Shown: in pieces, positions 16,635-26,422 of the stretch | Numbering within the stretch: position 1 is the first letter of the stretch | Layout of the letters: each line of letters begins with the position of its first letter | NCBI RefSeq assembly: GCF_014207565.1 | Contig: NZ_JACHGJ010000001.1 | Coordinates: forward strand, 682,001-746,000 | Direction: 5' to 3' | DNA from: Spirochaeta isovalerica | GTDB lineage: Bacteria; Spirochaetota; Spirochaetia; DSM-2461 | Length of the DNA: 64,000 bases | Position numbers and translations under genes: made by a program | Notes under the pieces: model-generated | The model's database searches: none | What the model saw: only the letters and a program-made list of their open reading frames with translations | What the model was told of the DNA's origin: nothing

Positions 16635-18723
16635 CCGAACGGTAAGCACGACCTGCCCCTATTGCGGAGTGGGATGCCAGATTGATTTGAATATAAAAGA
16701 GGGAAGAATCATCAGCGCTAAAGCTTCTGAAGGCAAAGCTCCCAATTTCGGCAGACTCTGCGTGAAAGGCCGGTTCGGAACAGATTACACTCATCATCCC
16801 ACAAGGTTGACAAAGCCCCTCATCCGTAAGGATCTGGATAAAGAAAAAAGAGAACCCTGCGGTATGGAAGGCTTCAGAGAAGCTTCATGGGATGAAGCTC
16901 TCGATATGGCTGCAGACCGGATAAGCCGGACGTTCCTGCAATCCGGCAGCTCCGCTTTCGGCACGTTCTGCTGCGCCAAGGCGACAAACGAAGATAATTA
17001 TCTGTTTCAGAAATTCGTACGCTCTGTTCTGAAAACCAATAACATCGACCATTGTGCCCGTTTATGTCATGCGGCTTCTGTAGCGGGGCTTCAGAAAGCG
17101 CTCGGCTCGGCAGCGATGTCCAACTCCATTGCGGAGATGAAGGATCTGGATCTTTTTATCGTTACCGGATCCAATACAACGGAAACTCATCCTGTCATTA
17201 GTACCTATCTCAAAGAGGCGGTCGTAAAAAATAACGCCCGTTTGATTGTTATCGACCCCCGTAAAATTGAAATGGCCAATTTTGCCATCCTCCATATTCA
17301 GCACAAACCCGGAACCGATGTGGCTGTCTACCAGGCTATGGCTCATGTGATAGTAAGAGATAAACTGTACAGCAGGGATTTTATTGACAGAAGAACGGAA
17401 GGTTTTGAACAATACTCCGCTTCCCTCGATGCTTGTACACCGCAATGGGCGGAAAAGATTACCGGAGTTACAGCGGATAAAATCGAACAGGCAGCCAGAC
17501 TCTATGGGGAAGCGGAAAAAGCCGCGTTTTACTGGGGCATGGGGATCAGCCAGAGCGTTCATGGAACTGACAACACCTTATCCATTGCCAATCTGGCATT
17601 AATGTGCGGCCATCTGGGAAAACCGGGAACAGGGGTCAACCCTCTGAGAGGACAGAACAATGTTCAGGGCTGTTCCGATTCGGGAGGACTCCCCAATATC
17701 TATCCCGGTTACCAGAACGTAGCCGATGAAGAATCCGCTTTGAAGTTTGAAAAAGCCTGGGGTACGGACCTCAACAGAAAACCCGGTCTGACAACGCTGG
17801 AAATGTCCGATGCCATCGGAGAGGGTATCATCAGCGATTTCATTATTATGGGGGAAAACCCCCTCATGAGTGAACCGGATCTGAACAAAGCGAGGGAACA
17901 TCTTTCCAAACTGAAGAATATGATTGTCATTGATATATTCCTGAACGAAACGGGTCAGTATGCCGATGTCATCCTACCGGCGGCGGCTTTCTCCGAAAAG
18001 AACGGCACTTTTACCAATAGCGACAGAAGAGTCCAACTGGTTCGAAAGGCTTTGGATCCTCCTGGAGAAGCCCGGGAGGACTGGCAGATCATCAGTGAGC
18101 TGGCTAAAAGGGTTGGAAGGAGAATCGGACAGGATTTCTCCTCTGAATTCAATTTTTCAAGAGCTGATGAAATCTGGGATGAGATGGCAGAGCTGGTTCC
18201 GGCATTCGGCGGAATCAGCCACGAACGGATTGAAAGAGAAGATGGAATACACTGGCCCTGCCCCGACAAATCTCACCGGGGATCGCCATATCTTTTCAGC
18301 GATTCTTTTCCGAGGGGAAAGGGAAAGTTTCATGAGCTGAAACTGACGAATCTTTCTGAACAGCCTGACGACGATTTTCCCTATATCCTTTCGACAGGCA
18401 GAGTTTTATACCACTGGCATGGCGGGACTATGACAAGGAGGTCGGTTCTGAACGATATATCCCCCCGCCCCTTTGTTGAAATCCACCCTGATGACGCCCG
18501 GAAAGAAAATCTGGACAGCGACAGCACAGTTCGTGTTTCGTCCCGGAGGGGTTCCATCGAGCTGGACATCCGTATCAGTGATCGGTCACCAACAGGCGTT
18601 TTGTTTATCCCCATTCATTTCGCCGAAGCTGCAGTCAATGAACTGACCAGAGATATACGGGATGCTTCGGCAAAAATACCCGACTATAAAATCTGCGCTG
18701 TTAAAATTGAAAAGGGGCGCTGA
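16624..18723 (+). CDS. fdhA: Formate dehydrogenase catalytic (molybdopterin) subunit, cysteine type
   Basis: Oxidises formate to CO2 at a Mo- or W-bis(pterin) site. A 4Fe-4S cluster is bound by C11, C14, C18 and C46 (CPYCGVGC...C). The active-site segment [15 protein letters not shown] aligns with the CCARVUHGPSVAGL of E. coli FdhH, so C148 replaces selenocysteine and is followed by the conserved His. [12 protein letters not shown] holds the conserved Arg region. The C-terminal molydop-binding domain ends with [11 protein letters not shown] and [10 protein letters not shown]. There is no signal peptide, so the complex is cytoplasmic. The start ATG at 16624 has AAGGA at good spacing; a TTG two codons earlier is an alternative. 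The 3' end overlaps the convergent YyaL gene by 23 bp. Confidence 0.93.
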   Translation: MKFDRTVSTTCPYCGVGCQIDLNIKEGRIISAKASEGKAPNFGRLCVKGRFGTDYTHHPTRLTKPLIRKDLDKEKREPCGMEGFREASWDEALDMAADRISRTFLQSGSSAFGTFCCAKATNEDNYLFQKFVRSVLKTNNIDHCARLCHAASVAGLQKALGSAAMSNSIAEMKDLDLFIVTGSNTTETHPVISTYLKEAVVKNNARLIVIDPRKIEMANFAILHIQHKPGTDVAVYQAMAHVIVRDKLYSRDFIDRRTEGFEQYSASLDACTPQWAEKITGVTADKIEQAARLYGEAEKAAFYWGMGISQSVHGTDNTLSIANLALMCGHLGKPGTGVNPLRGQNNVQGCSDSGGLPNIYPGYQNVADEESALKFEKAWGTDLNRKPGLTTLEMSDAIGEGIISDFIIMGENPLMSEPDLNKAREHLSKLKNMIVIDIFLNETGQYADVILPAAAFSEKNGTFTNSDRRVQLVRKALDPPGEAREDWQIISELAKRVGRRIGQDFSSEFNFSRADEIWDEMAELVPAFGGISHERIEREDGIHWPCPDKSHRGSPYLFSDSFPRGKGKFHELKLTNLSEQPDDDFPYILSTGRVLYHWHGGTMTRRSVLNDISPRPFVEIHPDDARKENLDSDSTVRVSSRRGSIELDIRISDRSPTGVLFIPIHFAEAAVNELTRDIRDASAKIPDYKICAVKIEKGR

Positions 18724-20668
18724 TTCCCAGTTGTGCAAGTGCTTCCGTCGATGAATTGACGGGTTTCAGACAGTAATTATCCCGGCAGATCATAACTGTT
18801 CCGGGTTTTTCAGAATCATTTTCTTCTCCAGAAGAGAAAAACATCAGGTCGGGTATGTAATTTTGTTCTATTTCTCTTCTCAGCGTCTCTTTCTGCTTTC
18901 CGCTGAAAGTGGCTACATAGGGTTTTTCTGTAATGGTATTGATAAGAGAGTTCCAATGAGCAAAATGTATGGACCCTTTTTCACAATGAGCTCTAACGGC
19001 CCTGACCATAGATTCAGCCCGATCTACATACTGATCATTATGGAGCATCATTCCCATGCGGAATAAATTCTCAGCTGTCTGAGAGTTGGATGAAGGAATA
19101 ACATTGTCGATGATTTCCTTCTTCCTGGCTATTAATGGTGAATCCACATCAGATTTATAGAATAAAAGAGGAGACCGGGAGTCGTGAAAGTGCGAAAGCA
19201 CATACCGGGTTAATTGGCCTGCAATTTCCAGCCATGGAGAATCGAATGTGATTTCGTAAAGGGCGATGAATGCCTGTACGGTAAAGGCATAATCATCGAG
19301 AAAACCATCAATATAGGGCTTTCCGTTCCTCAGGGTTCGATAGAGCCGCCCATCAACAAAGAGTTTATCAATTATATACTGACCGGCCCTGACAGCTCGA
19401 TCCAGAAAAGCCTTACGGTGAAAAGCTTTATAAGCATCGGCGTACCCTTTGATCATCAGCCCGTTCCAAGACGTCAGTATTTTATTGTCCAAAGAAGGTT
19501 TATTCCTTTTTTCCCTCTCCCCGAGCAATTTTTTCTTTACCTCTATCAGGTCGTCAGGGACTTCAACATCTCTTCGAATATGAAGGATATTTTTGCCCTT
19601 TTCCCAGTTTCCTGTTGATGTTACGGAATAGTATTTTTTTACAGCATCGCTTCTGTCACCCAGAATCTGATCAAGTTCATTTTCAGTCCAGATATAATAC
19701 AGACCTTCCACGCCGTCACTGTCCGCATCAATGGAAGAGTAGAAAGCGCCTTCGGGAGATGTCATTTCCCTTTCGATGAAAGCAGCCGTTTCAAAAACGA
19801 CCTGTCTGTACTTATCCTTTCCCGTTCTTTTGAAAGCATCGCTGTACAGGCTCATCAGCTGACCGTTGTCATAGAGCATTTTTTCAAAATGGGGGACTTT
19901 CCATTTCCGGTCTACGGAATAACGGGCAAATCCACCACCAATCTGATCATAGATTCCACCATCAGCCATTCTGTCCAAAGTCAGGAATACCTGATCACCG
20001 CCTTCAACGTTACCGGAAGAATAACTGTATCGTAAAAGAAATTGCAGAGCCGCCGGCATGGGAAATTTGGGCGCACCCATCTGCCCGCCTTCTACAGCAT
20101 CCTGCAAATGAAGCATTTTGGTGAAAACACGATATGAGAAATCCGCATCAAATGATTCATTCCTATCTGCTTCCGGATCTAAAAGTGATTGATTAAGAGC
20201 TTCGGTTAATGAAACTGACTGTTCCAGAAGCTTATCACCTTTCTCTTCTGCATATTCAAGGATCTGATCCAGCAGCTTCAACCAGTTTTGAACAGGAAAA
20301 TAGGTTCCACCGAAGATCGGTCTCCCGTCAGGAAGAGCAATGACATTGAGCGGCCAGCCTCCCGAACCTGTGAGAATCTGAACCGCTTCCATGTATATCT
20401 GATCAATATCGGGTCTTTCTTCCCTGTCTACTTTGATTGAAACGAAGTTTTCGTTCATAAACCGTGCCGCTTCTTCATTTTCAAAACATTCTCTTTCCAT
20501 GACATGGCACCAGTGGCATGCGGCATACCCGATACTGATGATAAGAAGCTTGTTTTCCTTTTCTGCTTTCTTTAGTGCCTCTTCTCCCCAGGGATACCAG
20601 TCTACAGGATTAGTGGAATGCTGAAGAAGATAGGGACTTGTTTCATATTGAAGCCTGTTTTTATTCAT
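18701..20668 (-). CDS. YyaL/DUF255 family protein (thioredoxin-like plus 6-hairpin domain)
   Basis: A 655-residue protein of the DUF255/Spata20 family. The N-terminal thioredoxin-like domain starts [21 protein letters not shown] and has the CHWC motif in [14 protein letters not shown] near residue 51. The rest is an alpha/alpha-barrel region with [20 protein letters not shown] and [15 protein letters not shown], typical of glycosidase-like hairpin folds. The molecular role is not established in the family; a redox or sugar-epimerase-like activity has been suggested from fold. It is monocistronic here and converges on fdhA with overlapping 3' ends. Confidence 0.9.
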   Translation of the reverse strand: MNKNRLQYETSPYLLQHSTNPVDWYPWGEEALKKAEKENKLLIISIGYAACHWCHVMERECFENEEAARFMNENFVSIKVDREERPDIDQIYMEAVQILTGSGGWPLNVIALPDGRPIFGGTYFPVQNWLKLLDQILEYAEEKGDKLLEQSVSLTEALNQSLLDPEADRNESFDADFSYRVFTKMLHLQDAVEGGQMGAPKFPMPAALQFLLRYSYSSGNVEGGDQVFLTLDRMADGGIYDQIGGGFARYSVDRKWKVPHFEKMLYDNGQLMSLYSDAFKRTGKDKYRQVVFETAAFIEREMTSPEGAFYSSIDADSDGVEGLYYIWTENELDQILGDRSDAVKKYYSVTSTGNWEKGKNILHIRRDVEVPDDLIEVKKKLLGEREKRNKPSLDNKILTSWNGLMIKGYADAYKAFHRKAFLDRAVRAGQYIIDKLFVDGRLYRTLRNGKPYIDGFLDDYAFTVQAFIALYEITFDSPWLEIAGQLTRYVLSHFHDSRSPLLFYKSDVDSPLIARKKEIIDNVIPSSNSQTAENLFRMGMMLHNDQYVDRAESMVRAVRAHCEKGSIHFAHWNSLINTITEKPYVATFSGKQKETLRREIEQNYIPDLMFFSSGEENDSEKPGTVMICRDNYCLKPVNSSTEALAQLGISAPFQF

Positions 20669-20732
20669 ATTGGAAACCCTGAAATTTCATTTGTTTTATC
20701 TAATATAGTGAGGATTCTCTATTTTTCAAACT

Positions 20733-20767
20733 AAAAAAGAGAGACTGCCGGCAGGAGGCAGTCTCTC
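20733..20767 (-). terminator. Intrinsic terminator of SPFH gene
   Basis: Perfect 11-bp stem GAGAGACTGCC / GGCAGTCTCTC with a 7-nt loop, followed on the minus strand by TTTTTT. It lies 24 bp after the SPFH stop. Confidence 0.92.
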
Positions 20768-20790
20768 AAAATATTTCAGACAGTATTGAT

Positions 20791-22041
20791 TTACTGATTC
20801 TGAGTCTGGTTCTGAATCTCTTTCTGAATATTCATAAAGGATTCGAGTCCGACAGCGTCCCAGGGATTCATGGGAGAGCCTTCGCCTCCTCCGAAAATCA
20901 TCATTTCGGGAAGATCGACGCTCGCCATGTTTTTAGAAACGACGTCGGCAATCTTGAGATCAAATTCTGCTTTCTGCTGAGGAGTCAGACCGGCGGCGAC
21001 TTTCAATCTGTTAGATTCAGCTTCCGCTCGTTCTCGAACGAGTCTGGCTTCCGCTTCCTCCTCGGCTGACTGTCTGTTCAGCCTGGCGACTTCAAGCTGC
21101 TTCTGGGCGTTAAGCTCGGCAACTTCTTTTTCCTTCTGAGCCTGTGTAACAGCTGTAATTTTCGCTACGTTTTCATCGGCTTTCGCTCTGGCTTCCCTGG
21201 CTTTACCTTCTTCTTCCGCTGTTATGGCATCCTGACGGGCCTTTTCAGCGTTGGTTATAGCTACAGCTTTTTCCTGTTCGGCTTTTTTCTTCTGAGCGAT
21301 GAGCGCGTCGATAGTTTCATCGTAATCGATATCTTTCAGAGTATTATTAACCAGCTCCAGATTGTATTCCTTGAAGATACCCGGTTTGGTCACGATGGGA
21401 TTTCCCGCTTCATCTGTTTTGATAACAACTTTAGTAGAAGTCGCCATAACAGGATTGCCCTCTTCATCTACTTCATTTGTAGGAGTCTGCACTTCCACAG
21501 TTGTCGTGGCATATAAACCATGTGCTATCTGATCTGAAATGAGCTGTGCGAATTCCCCTCTTCTTGTCGAATAAGTCTCATCCGCTTTAAATGTGGAAGC
21601 CGTCTGTTTTTCGACTTCGATTACCCATTGTCTGACCTGGGCTGCCATGGACTGAAACGATCGGAAGTTTCTGTGGATTTTGATAATATCCTCATCGATC
21701 AGAGGCATTCTCCACTGCGTTACGGAACCGATTTCCGCCGTACCACCATCTCCGAATCTAACTGTAGTAGCCTGCGTATCGCTACCCATTCCGCCGTCGA
21801 GCGGATCGTTCGATAAATAAGTTTCATGGGTTCTGTAATACTTTGTGATTTTTCCGAACATCTGGGGATACAATCCCTCTTCTGTCCTGATTGTAAGAGT
21901 ACCGGTAATGAATGCCTGTTTGACGTGAATCTCTCCACCTTCCACTGTCTCGACGAGAGACTGCGAGAAAAAGAGTACCACACCGGCAATAATAGCGAAA
22001 ACTACTAAAAATCCGATTCTCCTGGGACTTACTTTTGCCAT
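20791..22041 (-). CDS. SPFH/prohibitin-like membrane protein
   Basis: A 416-residue protein with one N-terminal membrane anchor (about residues 9-27). An SPFH (stomatin/prohibitin) domain follows, and then a long Ala/Glu/Lys-rich coiled coil of about residues 240-360 (EKARQDAITAEEEGKAREAR, NAQKQLEVARLNRQSAEEEA). The family forms large membrane rings or cages and organises membrane microdomains or supports proteases. An insert with DEEGNPV and DEAGNPI repeats lies within the SPFH domain. It is a single gene with its own terminator. Confidence 0.88.
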   Translation of the reverse strand: MAKVSPRRIGFLVVFAIIAGVVLFFSQSLVETVEGGEIHVKQAFITGTLTIRTEEGLYPQMFGKITKYYRTHETYLSNDPLDGGMGSDTQATTVRFGDGGTAEIGSVTQWRMPLIDEDIIKIHRNFRSFQSMAAQVRQWVIEVEKQTASTFKADETYSTRRGEFAQLISDQIAHGLYATTTVEVQTPTNEVDEEGNPVMATSTKVVIKTDEAGNPIVTKPGIFKEYNLELVNNTLKDIDYDETIDALIAQKKKAEQEKAVAITNAEKARQDAITAEEEGKAREARAKADENVAKITAVTQAQKEKEVAELNAQKQLEVARLNRQSAEEEAEARLVRERAEAESNRLKVAAGLTPQQKAEFDLKIADVVSKNMASVDLPEMMIFGGGEGSPMNPWDAVGLESFMNIQKEIQNQTQNQ

Positions 22042-22273
22042 TGATTTTCCTTTTATTCAATGAGATTTGCGGCGCCATATTGCGCACATAATAAAAATAA
22101 ACAATTTCTGAAGAAATTTCACAGGAAAAATTTATTTATTAACGGTTATTTAAGATTTAGTTGTTTTTAACAATATTACCAAAATTTTCCTTGTCTATTT
22201 ATATTATAAGTGAAAATATAAAACGTTTATATCTGCAAACATTATTTTAACAAAACCAAATAAAGAGGTTTTC

Positions 22274-23941
22274 ATGAAAATTAAGAAATTAATACAGCTG
22301 TTGGGAATTTTGATTGTCATTATTTCCTGTACACAGCCTTCATCAAATGATAGTGAGTCTGAATTTTCAATTATTACTGAAACAGAATCCTTAGGTTCTA
22401 CACCACAAGATGTCTATTTTATTTTTACAAATAGTTCTTCGAGTACAACAAAAGTTGCACCGGAAGTGAATAATAACACAAGAAACCTTGATTCTAATCT
22501 GGCACAGGATAAAGAGGAAATAACATATACTTCAAACAGATTTTCTCATTCATATGGTATCATTGAAGAAATTAGGGAATATGAATCTTTACCGATCAAT
22601 TTCCAATACGATAATTCGAGAACAGTTTCATCTCCTGTTTTTTCTTACACAGAGTTTCCCGATAATCCCAATGTAGATTCAAAAGATTTTTATATTTCAA
22701 ATACAGGTTCAACAACTGTTCGATCAACAAACCGATATTATGAAACCATGAATAATGGAACAAAAGATATAACTTTATCCATTTGGGTAGCTGATGAAAG
22801 TTGGGTAACTGGAGGATCAAAGAACGATTTGATTACTTCAGAAATGATAACAGCTCTAGCCAGCTCTTTTTTAATTGCCGGTCCCGGTAACGATATATAT
22901 GACTGGGTTACCGGAATATATGGTGAGCCATGGGGTGACCAGCCTTATCCATACCTTCTGCCTCTTGCTGCTGCTGACAACATTACAATTCTTTTATATG
23001 ATATAGACAATGATGATGCAGATGCTATTACAAATGGAGGAACAGTCGGTTACTTCTGGAGTAAAGACAACTTCAAATATAATGCAATTTCAGATCCGGG
23101 ATCTAATGAAAGAATTATGTTTTATATTGATTCCTCCATGTTTGCTCATGCTGATGATCTCGGTCCCTGGGAAGTTGCTGATTCATGGCCTTCTACTGTA
23201 ATAAGTACCTTGGCTCATGAATTTCAACATATGATTCATTTTTACCAAAAACAAATCCTCAATGGAATCTCATCCAGTACTGATACTTGGATAAATGAGA
23301 TGTGTTCCTTAGTAACAGAAGATTTTCTTTCCAATAAGTTAAATGTAACCGGACCCAGAGGTCTTATTAATGCAGGCGATGCTGGAAATTATCCCATAGA
23401 CGAAGGAAGACTCCCTCTTTTTAATTACTGGAATGAAAATTCTTTTATGATATGGGACTACAATGACAGTGATCTAGTTTTGAGAGATTACTCTTCAGCC
23501 TATGCTTTTGGTGCATTCCTTGCAAGAAATTATGGAGGAGCAGCTTTATTTCAACAAATTGTACAAAGCTCCTTTACAGATGAAAATGCATTAGTGAATG
23601 CTGTTAATACAATAAATTCAACTAATTTGGATTTCAAAGATCTGCTTGTTGCCTGGGGAGAAGCCGCTATTCATACGAGCGATACAACTTATACTCCCGG
23701 ATATAATACAGGAGCTTACTTTACCAGCGACTTAAATGGTATAACCTATAATCTTGGTTCAATAGATTTAAACAATTATGATCCCCAAATATTCTTTTAT
23801 GATAGCAATTGGGTTATGCAAGAAATGGGTCCTGGTACTAATATTCTATACAAAGCTGGTTCCAACCTGACTGGTGAACAATCATGGAACCTTATCGTAC
23901 CGAGAGGTGTAACAGTCACAACAGTTTTAATGGATTCATGA
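22274..23941 (+). CDS. Lipoprotein metalloprotease, M30 (hyicolysin)-like
   Basis: A 555-residue exported lipoprotein: the signal peptide ends in IVIISC, a lipobox with Cys at about residue 19. The zinc motif is HEFQH (H315, E316, H319) in TLAHEFQHMIHFYQ, with a downstream acidic ligand candidate in WINEMCSLVTED, the layout of peptidase family M30. The likely role is degradation of extracellular protein at the cell surface. Codon and base use are markedly AT-rich compared with neighbours (runs such as AATATAATGC; Asn, Ile and Lys codons ending in A or T), which may reflect recent acquisition. The stop overlaps the start of the next small gene. Confidence 0.82.
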   Translation: MKIKKLIQLLGILIVIISCTQPSSNDSESEFSIITETESLGSTPQDVYFIFTNSSSSTTKVAPEVNNNTRNLDSNLAQDKEEITYTSNRFSHSYGIIEEIREYESLPINFQYDNSRTVSSPVFSYTEFPDNPNVDSKDFYISNTGSTTVRSTNRYYETMNNGTKDITLSIWVADESWVTGGSKNDLITSEMITALASSFLIAGPGNDIYDWVTGIYGEPWGDQPYPYLLPLAAADNITILLYDIDNDDADAITNGGTVGYFWSKDNFKYNAISDPGSNERIMFYIDSSMFAHADDLGPWEVADSWPSTVISTLAHEFQHMIHFYQKQILNGISSSTDTWINEMCSLVTEDFLSNKLNVTGPRGLINAGDAGNYPIDEGRLPLFNYWNENSFMIWDYNDSDLVLRDYSSAYAFGAFLARNYGGAALFQQIVQSSFTDENALVNAVNTINSTNLDFKDLLVAWGEAAIHTSDTTYTPGYNTGAYFTSDLNGITYNLGSIDLNNYDPQIFFYDSNWVMQEMGPGTNILYKAGSNLTGEQSWNLIVPRGVTVTTVLMDS

Positions 23942-24270
23942 TGAAACAATATTATAGAATTATAATAAATTTATTTGTATTCTTTTCAGTATTTACTTCC
24001 TTAACCGCTATGGGATCTAAAGATGATCCCATTGAAAATGAGGCACTAAGTCTAACAGGAATAATAAGAATAACAGGTAGTTCTCCCAATATTCACGTTA
24101 CTTTAAAAACACAAGAAGGGATTTCTTTTTTTTTAATTGGAGAAAAAGCTGATGAGCTTGGCTCACATCATCAGTTACAAAAAGTAAAAATAGTTTATAA
24201 ACAATTATCGCCGCAAAAACCTGGAAAACCTGCGGAGATAGATGTATTAAGTTACGAAATTATTAATTGA
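23941..24270 (+). CDS. Small exported protein of unknown function
   Basis: A 109-residue protein with a signal peptide (MKQYYRIIINLFVFFSVFTS) followed by a compact beta-rich domain (LTGIIRITGSSPNIHVTLKT, LQKVKIVYKQLSP), perhaps OB-fold-like. It overlaps the protease stop (TCATGATG; a second ATG lies one codon upstream at 23938), so it is translationally coupled to it. It shares the same AT-rich base use. It could be a chaperone, inhibitor or partner of the protease (inference). Confidence 0.7.
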   Translation: MKQYYRIIINLFVFFSVFTSLTAMGSKDDPIENEALSLTGIIRITGSSPNIHVTLKTQEGISFFLIGEKADELGSHHQLQKVKIVYKQLSPQKPGKPAEIDVLSYEIIN

Positions 24271-24279
24271 AATAAAAAA

Positions 24280-24310
24280 CTGTTTCAGATTAACCTGAAA
24301 CAGATTTTTT
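24280..24310. terminator. Bidirectional terminator
   Basis: Perfect 9-bp stem CTGTTTCAG / CTGAAACAG with a 6-nt loop, flanked by A-run on the left and T-run on the right, so it can end transcripts from both convergent genes. Confidence 0.92.
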
Positions 24311-24313
24311 ATT

Positions 24314-25069
24314 TCACTTAGAACAATAAACCCGGATAGCATCGCGAATAAAGACTGCAAGCCCTTCTCCGTATTTATCGATATTCTTCGTAAATCGAGG
24401 ATCATCGACATACATTTCGCCCAGGCCTGCCAGCATTTCATTATTTACCTGGTAGAACCATTTCGTCATGTGCTGCTTCCACCGTTCAATCTGATCCTGA
24501 ACAGCTTTATCGTCGGGATCAGAATCCATCAGGGAAACGAGAGTCTTGTAGATATCTTCCGATTCGGCTTTTATGGCCGCCCACTCTTTTTCCCCGTATT
24601 TTTTAGTCCTTCTGCTGCTTTCCCTGTAGGCATCGGTATTGCCCCATCTCTCTTTCACTTCCGCAGCGTATTTTTCCTGATGCTCTTCAATTTCCTTCAT
24701 GTCGAAGGCATCGAACATTTTTTTCTTTTCCATAACTTTACCTTCCTGTCTGGCAGTTATCGTCTCATCCAGAGCAGTAATGATCCTATCGAGACGGTTT
24801 CTTTTCTTAAGGAGAAGCTCCCTTTGCCTGCCGAGTGCGTCCACTCCTCCGAATGAGGGATCCGCCATCATCTCTTTAATGGTTTCCAGAGAGAAATCCA
24901 ATTCCCGCAGAAATAATATCTGCTGAAGCTGACTGATGTTTTCTTCACTGTACAGCCTGTAACCGTTTTCTCCCACCTTCTTCGGAATAAGCAGTCCGAT
25001 CCGGTCGTAATGATGGAGAGTCCGTACGCTAATCCCCGCCATTTCGGCCATCTCTTTAACTTTATACAT
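24314..25069 (-). CDS. MerR-family regulator, TipAL type
   Basis: A 251-residue multidrug-sensing activator type. The N-terminal MerR winged helix has YKVKEMAEMAGISVRTLHHY and DRIGLLIPKKVGENGYRLYS. A dimerising helix of about 75-118 follows, then a TipAS-like all-alpha ligand domain (about 130-251, WFYQVNNEMLAGLGEMYVDD, ending RVYCSK). Such regulators bind thiopeptides or hydrophobic drugs and activate their own promoter. A MerR-type promoter with an overlong spacer lies just upstream, supporting autoregulation. Confidence 0.92.
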   Translation of the reverse strand: MYKVKEMAEMAGISVRTLHHYDRIGLLIPKKVGENGYRLYSEENISQLQQILFLRELDFSLETIKEMMADPSFGGVDALGRQRELLLKKRNRLDRIITALDETITARQEGKVMEKKKMFDAFDMKEIEEHQEKYAAEVKERWGNTDAYRESSRRTKKYGEKEWAAIKAESEDIYKTLVSLMDSDPDDKAVQDQIERWKQHMTKWFYQVNNEMLAGLGEMYVDDPRFTKNIDKYGEGLAVFIRDAIRVYCSK

Positions 25070-25091
25070 CTTCTTTCTTCTCCTCAGACTT

Positions 25092-25122
25092 AAGATAAAG
25101 TATTACGTAGCGTCATAGTCAA
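25092..25122 (-). promoter_or_regulatory. MerR-type promoter with 19-bp spacer and dyad operator
   Basis: Minus strand TTGACT (25122-25117) and TATCTT (25097-25092) are separated by 19 bp, the overlong spacer typical of MerR-activated promoters. In the spacer lies the near-perfect dyad TATGACG-CTA-CGTAATA (one mismatch). The start codon of the regulator is 22 bp downstream. Autoregulation is inferred from family behaviour. Confidence 0.7.
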
Positions 25123-25281
25123 TCATAATATTCATTTTTCTTGCAATAATTGTTATTTCGGTTTTTAATAATAATAACTCTATTCAATCAGGCTGAAGAA
25201 AAGGGGTGGCCCTTAAATAGTCGCGGATAGCCATGAAGGATTCATTTCCCGAAAGGCTTCCGGATATGGAATCGGGATCTG

Positions 25282-25309
25282 AATCCTCAGAAAAACTTAA
25301 CTGAGGATT
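25282..25309 (+). promoter_or_regulatory. Hairpin covering the SD of the GNAT gene
   Basis: Perfect 9-bp stem AATCCTCAG (25282-25290) / CTGAGGATT (25301-25309) with a 10-nt loop. The right arm contains the only SD (GAGGA) of the gene that starts at 25315. The arm is followed by TTTAT, so it could also act as an attenuator. An upstream GGATTC at about 25228 could pair with the left arm as an alternative fold. Confidence 0.55.
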
Positions 25310-25314
25310 TTTAT

Positions 25315-26034
25315 ATGACCAAAACAAGAATTCAAGACATAATTCTCGAAGATCGCGGAAAGTTTTACGGCTGTGATAGAGATAGGTTCTTCACTACAGG
25401 CACAACTTTCAACCACAGAGAATCGCTCGATGGGAAAAAAATTCTTTACGTTACCGATTTTTTTGATCATACCTTCATTACGACAGGTCGCGAAATAATC
25501 GAACGTCTGAAAACAGTAGCAGACAAAAATCTCAACGATTCCCTTCTGCCTCAATATCTTCCCGGGATTAAGAAAGAAATGACTTACCCTCATTTTCTTT
25601 ATCACGGTTCAGATATTACTATACCTCAGGTTGCTGATGGGTATGAAATAATTCCCGCCGATCCTGCCGATCATTCACTTCTTCAGCAATTTCTAAACGG
25701 CTGCACGGAAGATGATATTGATGACGCCCTTATTGATCTGGATGATCCCGATGAGGAAATCCGCTTAGTCATGTATAAGGGGAAGCCCATAGGTTACGGA
25801 GGTTACAGGAGATGGGGAAAAGAGATGGGGGATGTGGGTATCCTCATTCAGCCGGATCATAGAAAAAAAGGACTGGGCAGAGCTGCCGTTGCAGCGGCAA
25901 CAGAAGCATGCCTGAAAAATGACTGTCTTCCCTTCTATCGAACATCAAGCGATAATACCGGCTCTGAAACGATAGCCAGAAGTCTGGGCTATCAATTTGA
26001 ATGGATGACAACAGAATATCATCTCGAAAACTGA
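25315..26034 (+). CDS. GNAT-family N-acetyltransferase with N-terminal extension
   Basis: A 239-residue protein. The C-terminal GNAT domain (about 105-235) has the acetyl-CoA loop in IQPDHRKKGLGRAAVAAATE (Q/R-x-x-G-x-G/A pattern) and ends with SLGYQFEWM. The N-terminal 100 residues (QDIILEDRGKFYGCDRDRFF) are a separate domain found in some GNATs and are not assigned. The substrate is unknown. The start is preceded by an SD buried in a hairpin. It stands alone and has a terminator. Confidence 0.85.
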   Translation: MTKTRIQDIILEDRGKFYGCDRDRFFTTGTTFNHRESLDGKKILYVTDFFDHTFITTGREIIERLKTVADKNLNDSLLPQYLPGIKKEMTYPHFLYHGSDITIPQVADGYEIIPADPADHSLLQQFLNGCTEDDIDDALIDLDDPDEEIRLVMYKGKPIGYGGYRRWGKEMGDVGILIQPDHRKKGLGRAAVAAATEACLKNDCLPFYRTSSDNTGSETIARSLGYQFEWMTTEYHLEN

Positions 26035-26041
26035 TCATCGT

Positions 26042-26065
26042 CCGGAGGCTTTTCCAAGTCTCCGG
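26042..26065 (+). terminator. Terminator hairpin after GNAT gene
   Basis: 10-bp stem CCGGAGGCTT / AAGTCTCCGG (one G-T wobble) with loop TTCC, 7 bp after the stop. The tail is only modestly T-rich (TCTATAAAAAT). Confidence 0.65.
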
Positions 26066-26422
26066 TCTATAAAAATTACATTTGAACTGGCTGTATCTAT
26101 CCGAGCAATATAAAATTCAGCCGCTAGGGATATCGCACTTGAAACAAAGCTATTATGAAAAACGGGATCTATGTTTCCTGTCAATCAGGAAGAGGAATCA
26201 GAGGCTCGGGATTTCGGGGGATAGTAAATCCAGCCGGTAAATCTTCTGACCAATTGACCGGATGCCATTTTTTCTTGCCTCCGAAAGTTTCCATAAGGGA
26301 ACTCACAAAAGCCGATCCGGTACCGGTACCAATTGCCGCCTAACATGATCGGCTGGGAAAATAGAAATCGCGAGCCCATACAAAAGCCCTATTTGATTTT
26401 TATTGGCATTATTCCTTTAGAT
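26066..26422. other. Intergenic stretch without recognisable gene
   Basis: About 357 bp between the GNAT terminator and the stop of the CDF gene. Short frames exist on both strands (about 60 codons) but have no SD, no family resemblance and odd composition. I see no tRNA, repeat or clear promoter. It may be decayed sequence. Confidence 0.5.

Noticed and set aside
16970-17075. Selenocysteine codon in fdhA
   Set aside because: The active-site codon translates to Cys (TGT), no in-frame TGA is present, and no SECIS element is needed.
25200-25290. Short minus-strand frame ending MAIRDYLRATPFLQPD
   Set aside because: It has no start codon with SD and no recognisable family; could be a remnant but cannot be supported.
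26338-26344. Integron attC-like core GCCTAAC
   Set aside because: No complementary GTTRRRY within 60-150 bp and no integrase; a seven-base chance match.
26155-26379. Short frames of about 60 codons on both strands
   Set aside because: No SD, no family resemblance, low-complexity composition; probably noise in an intergenic gap.
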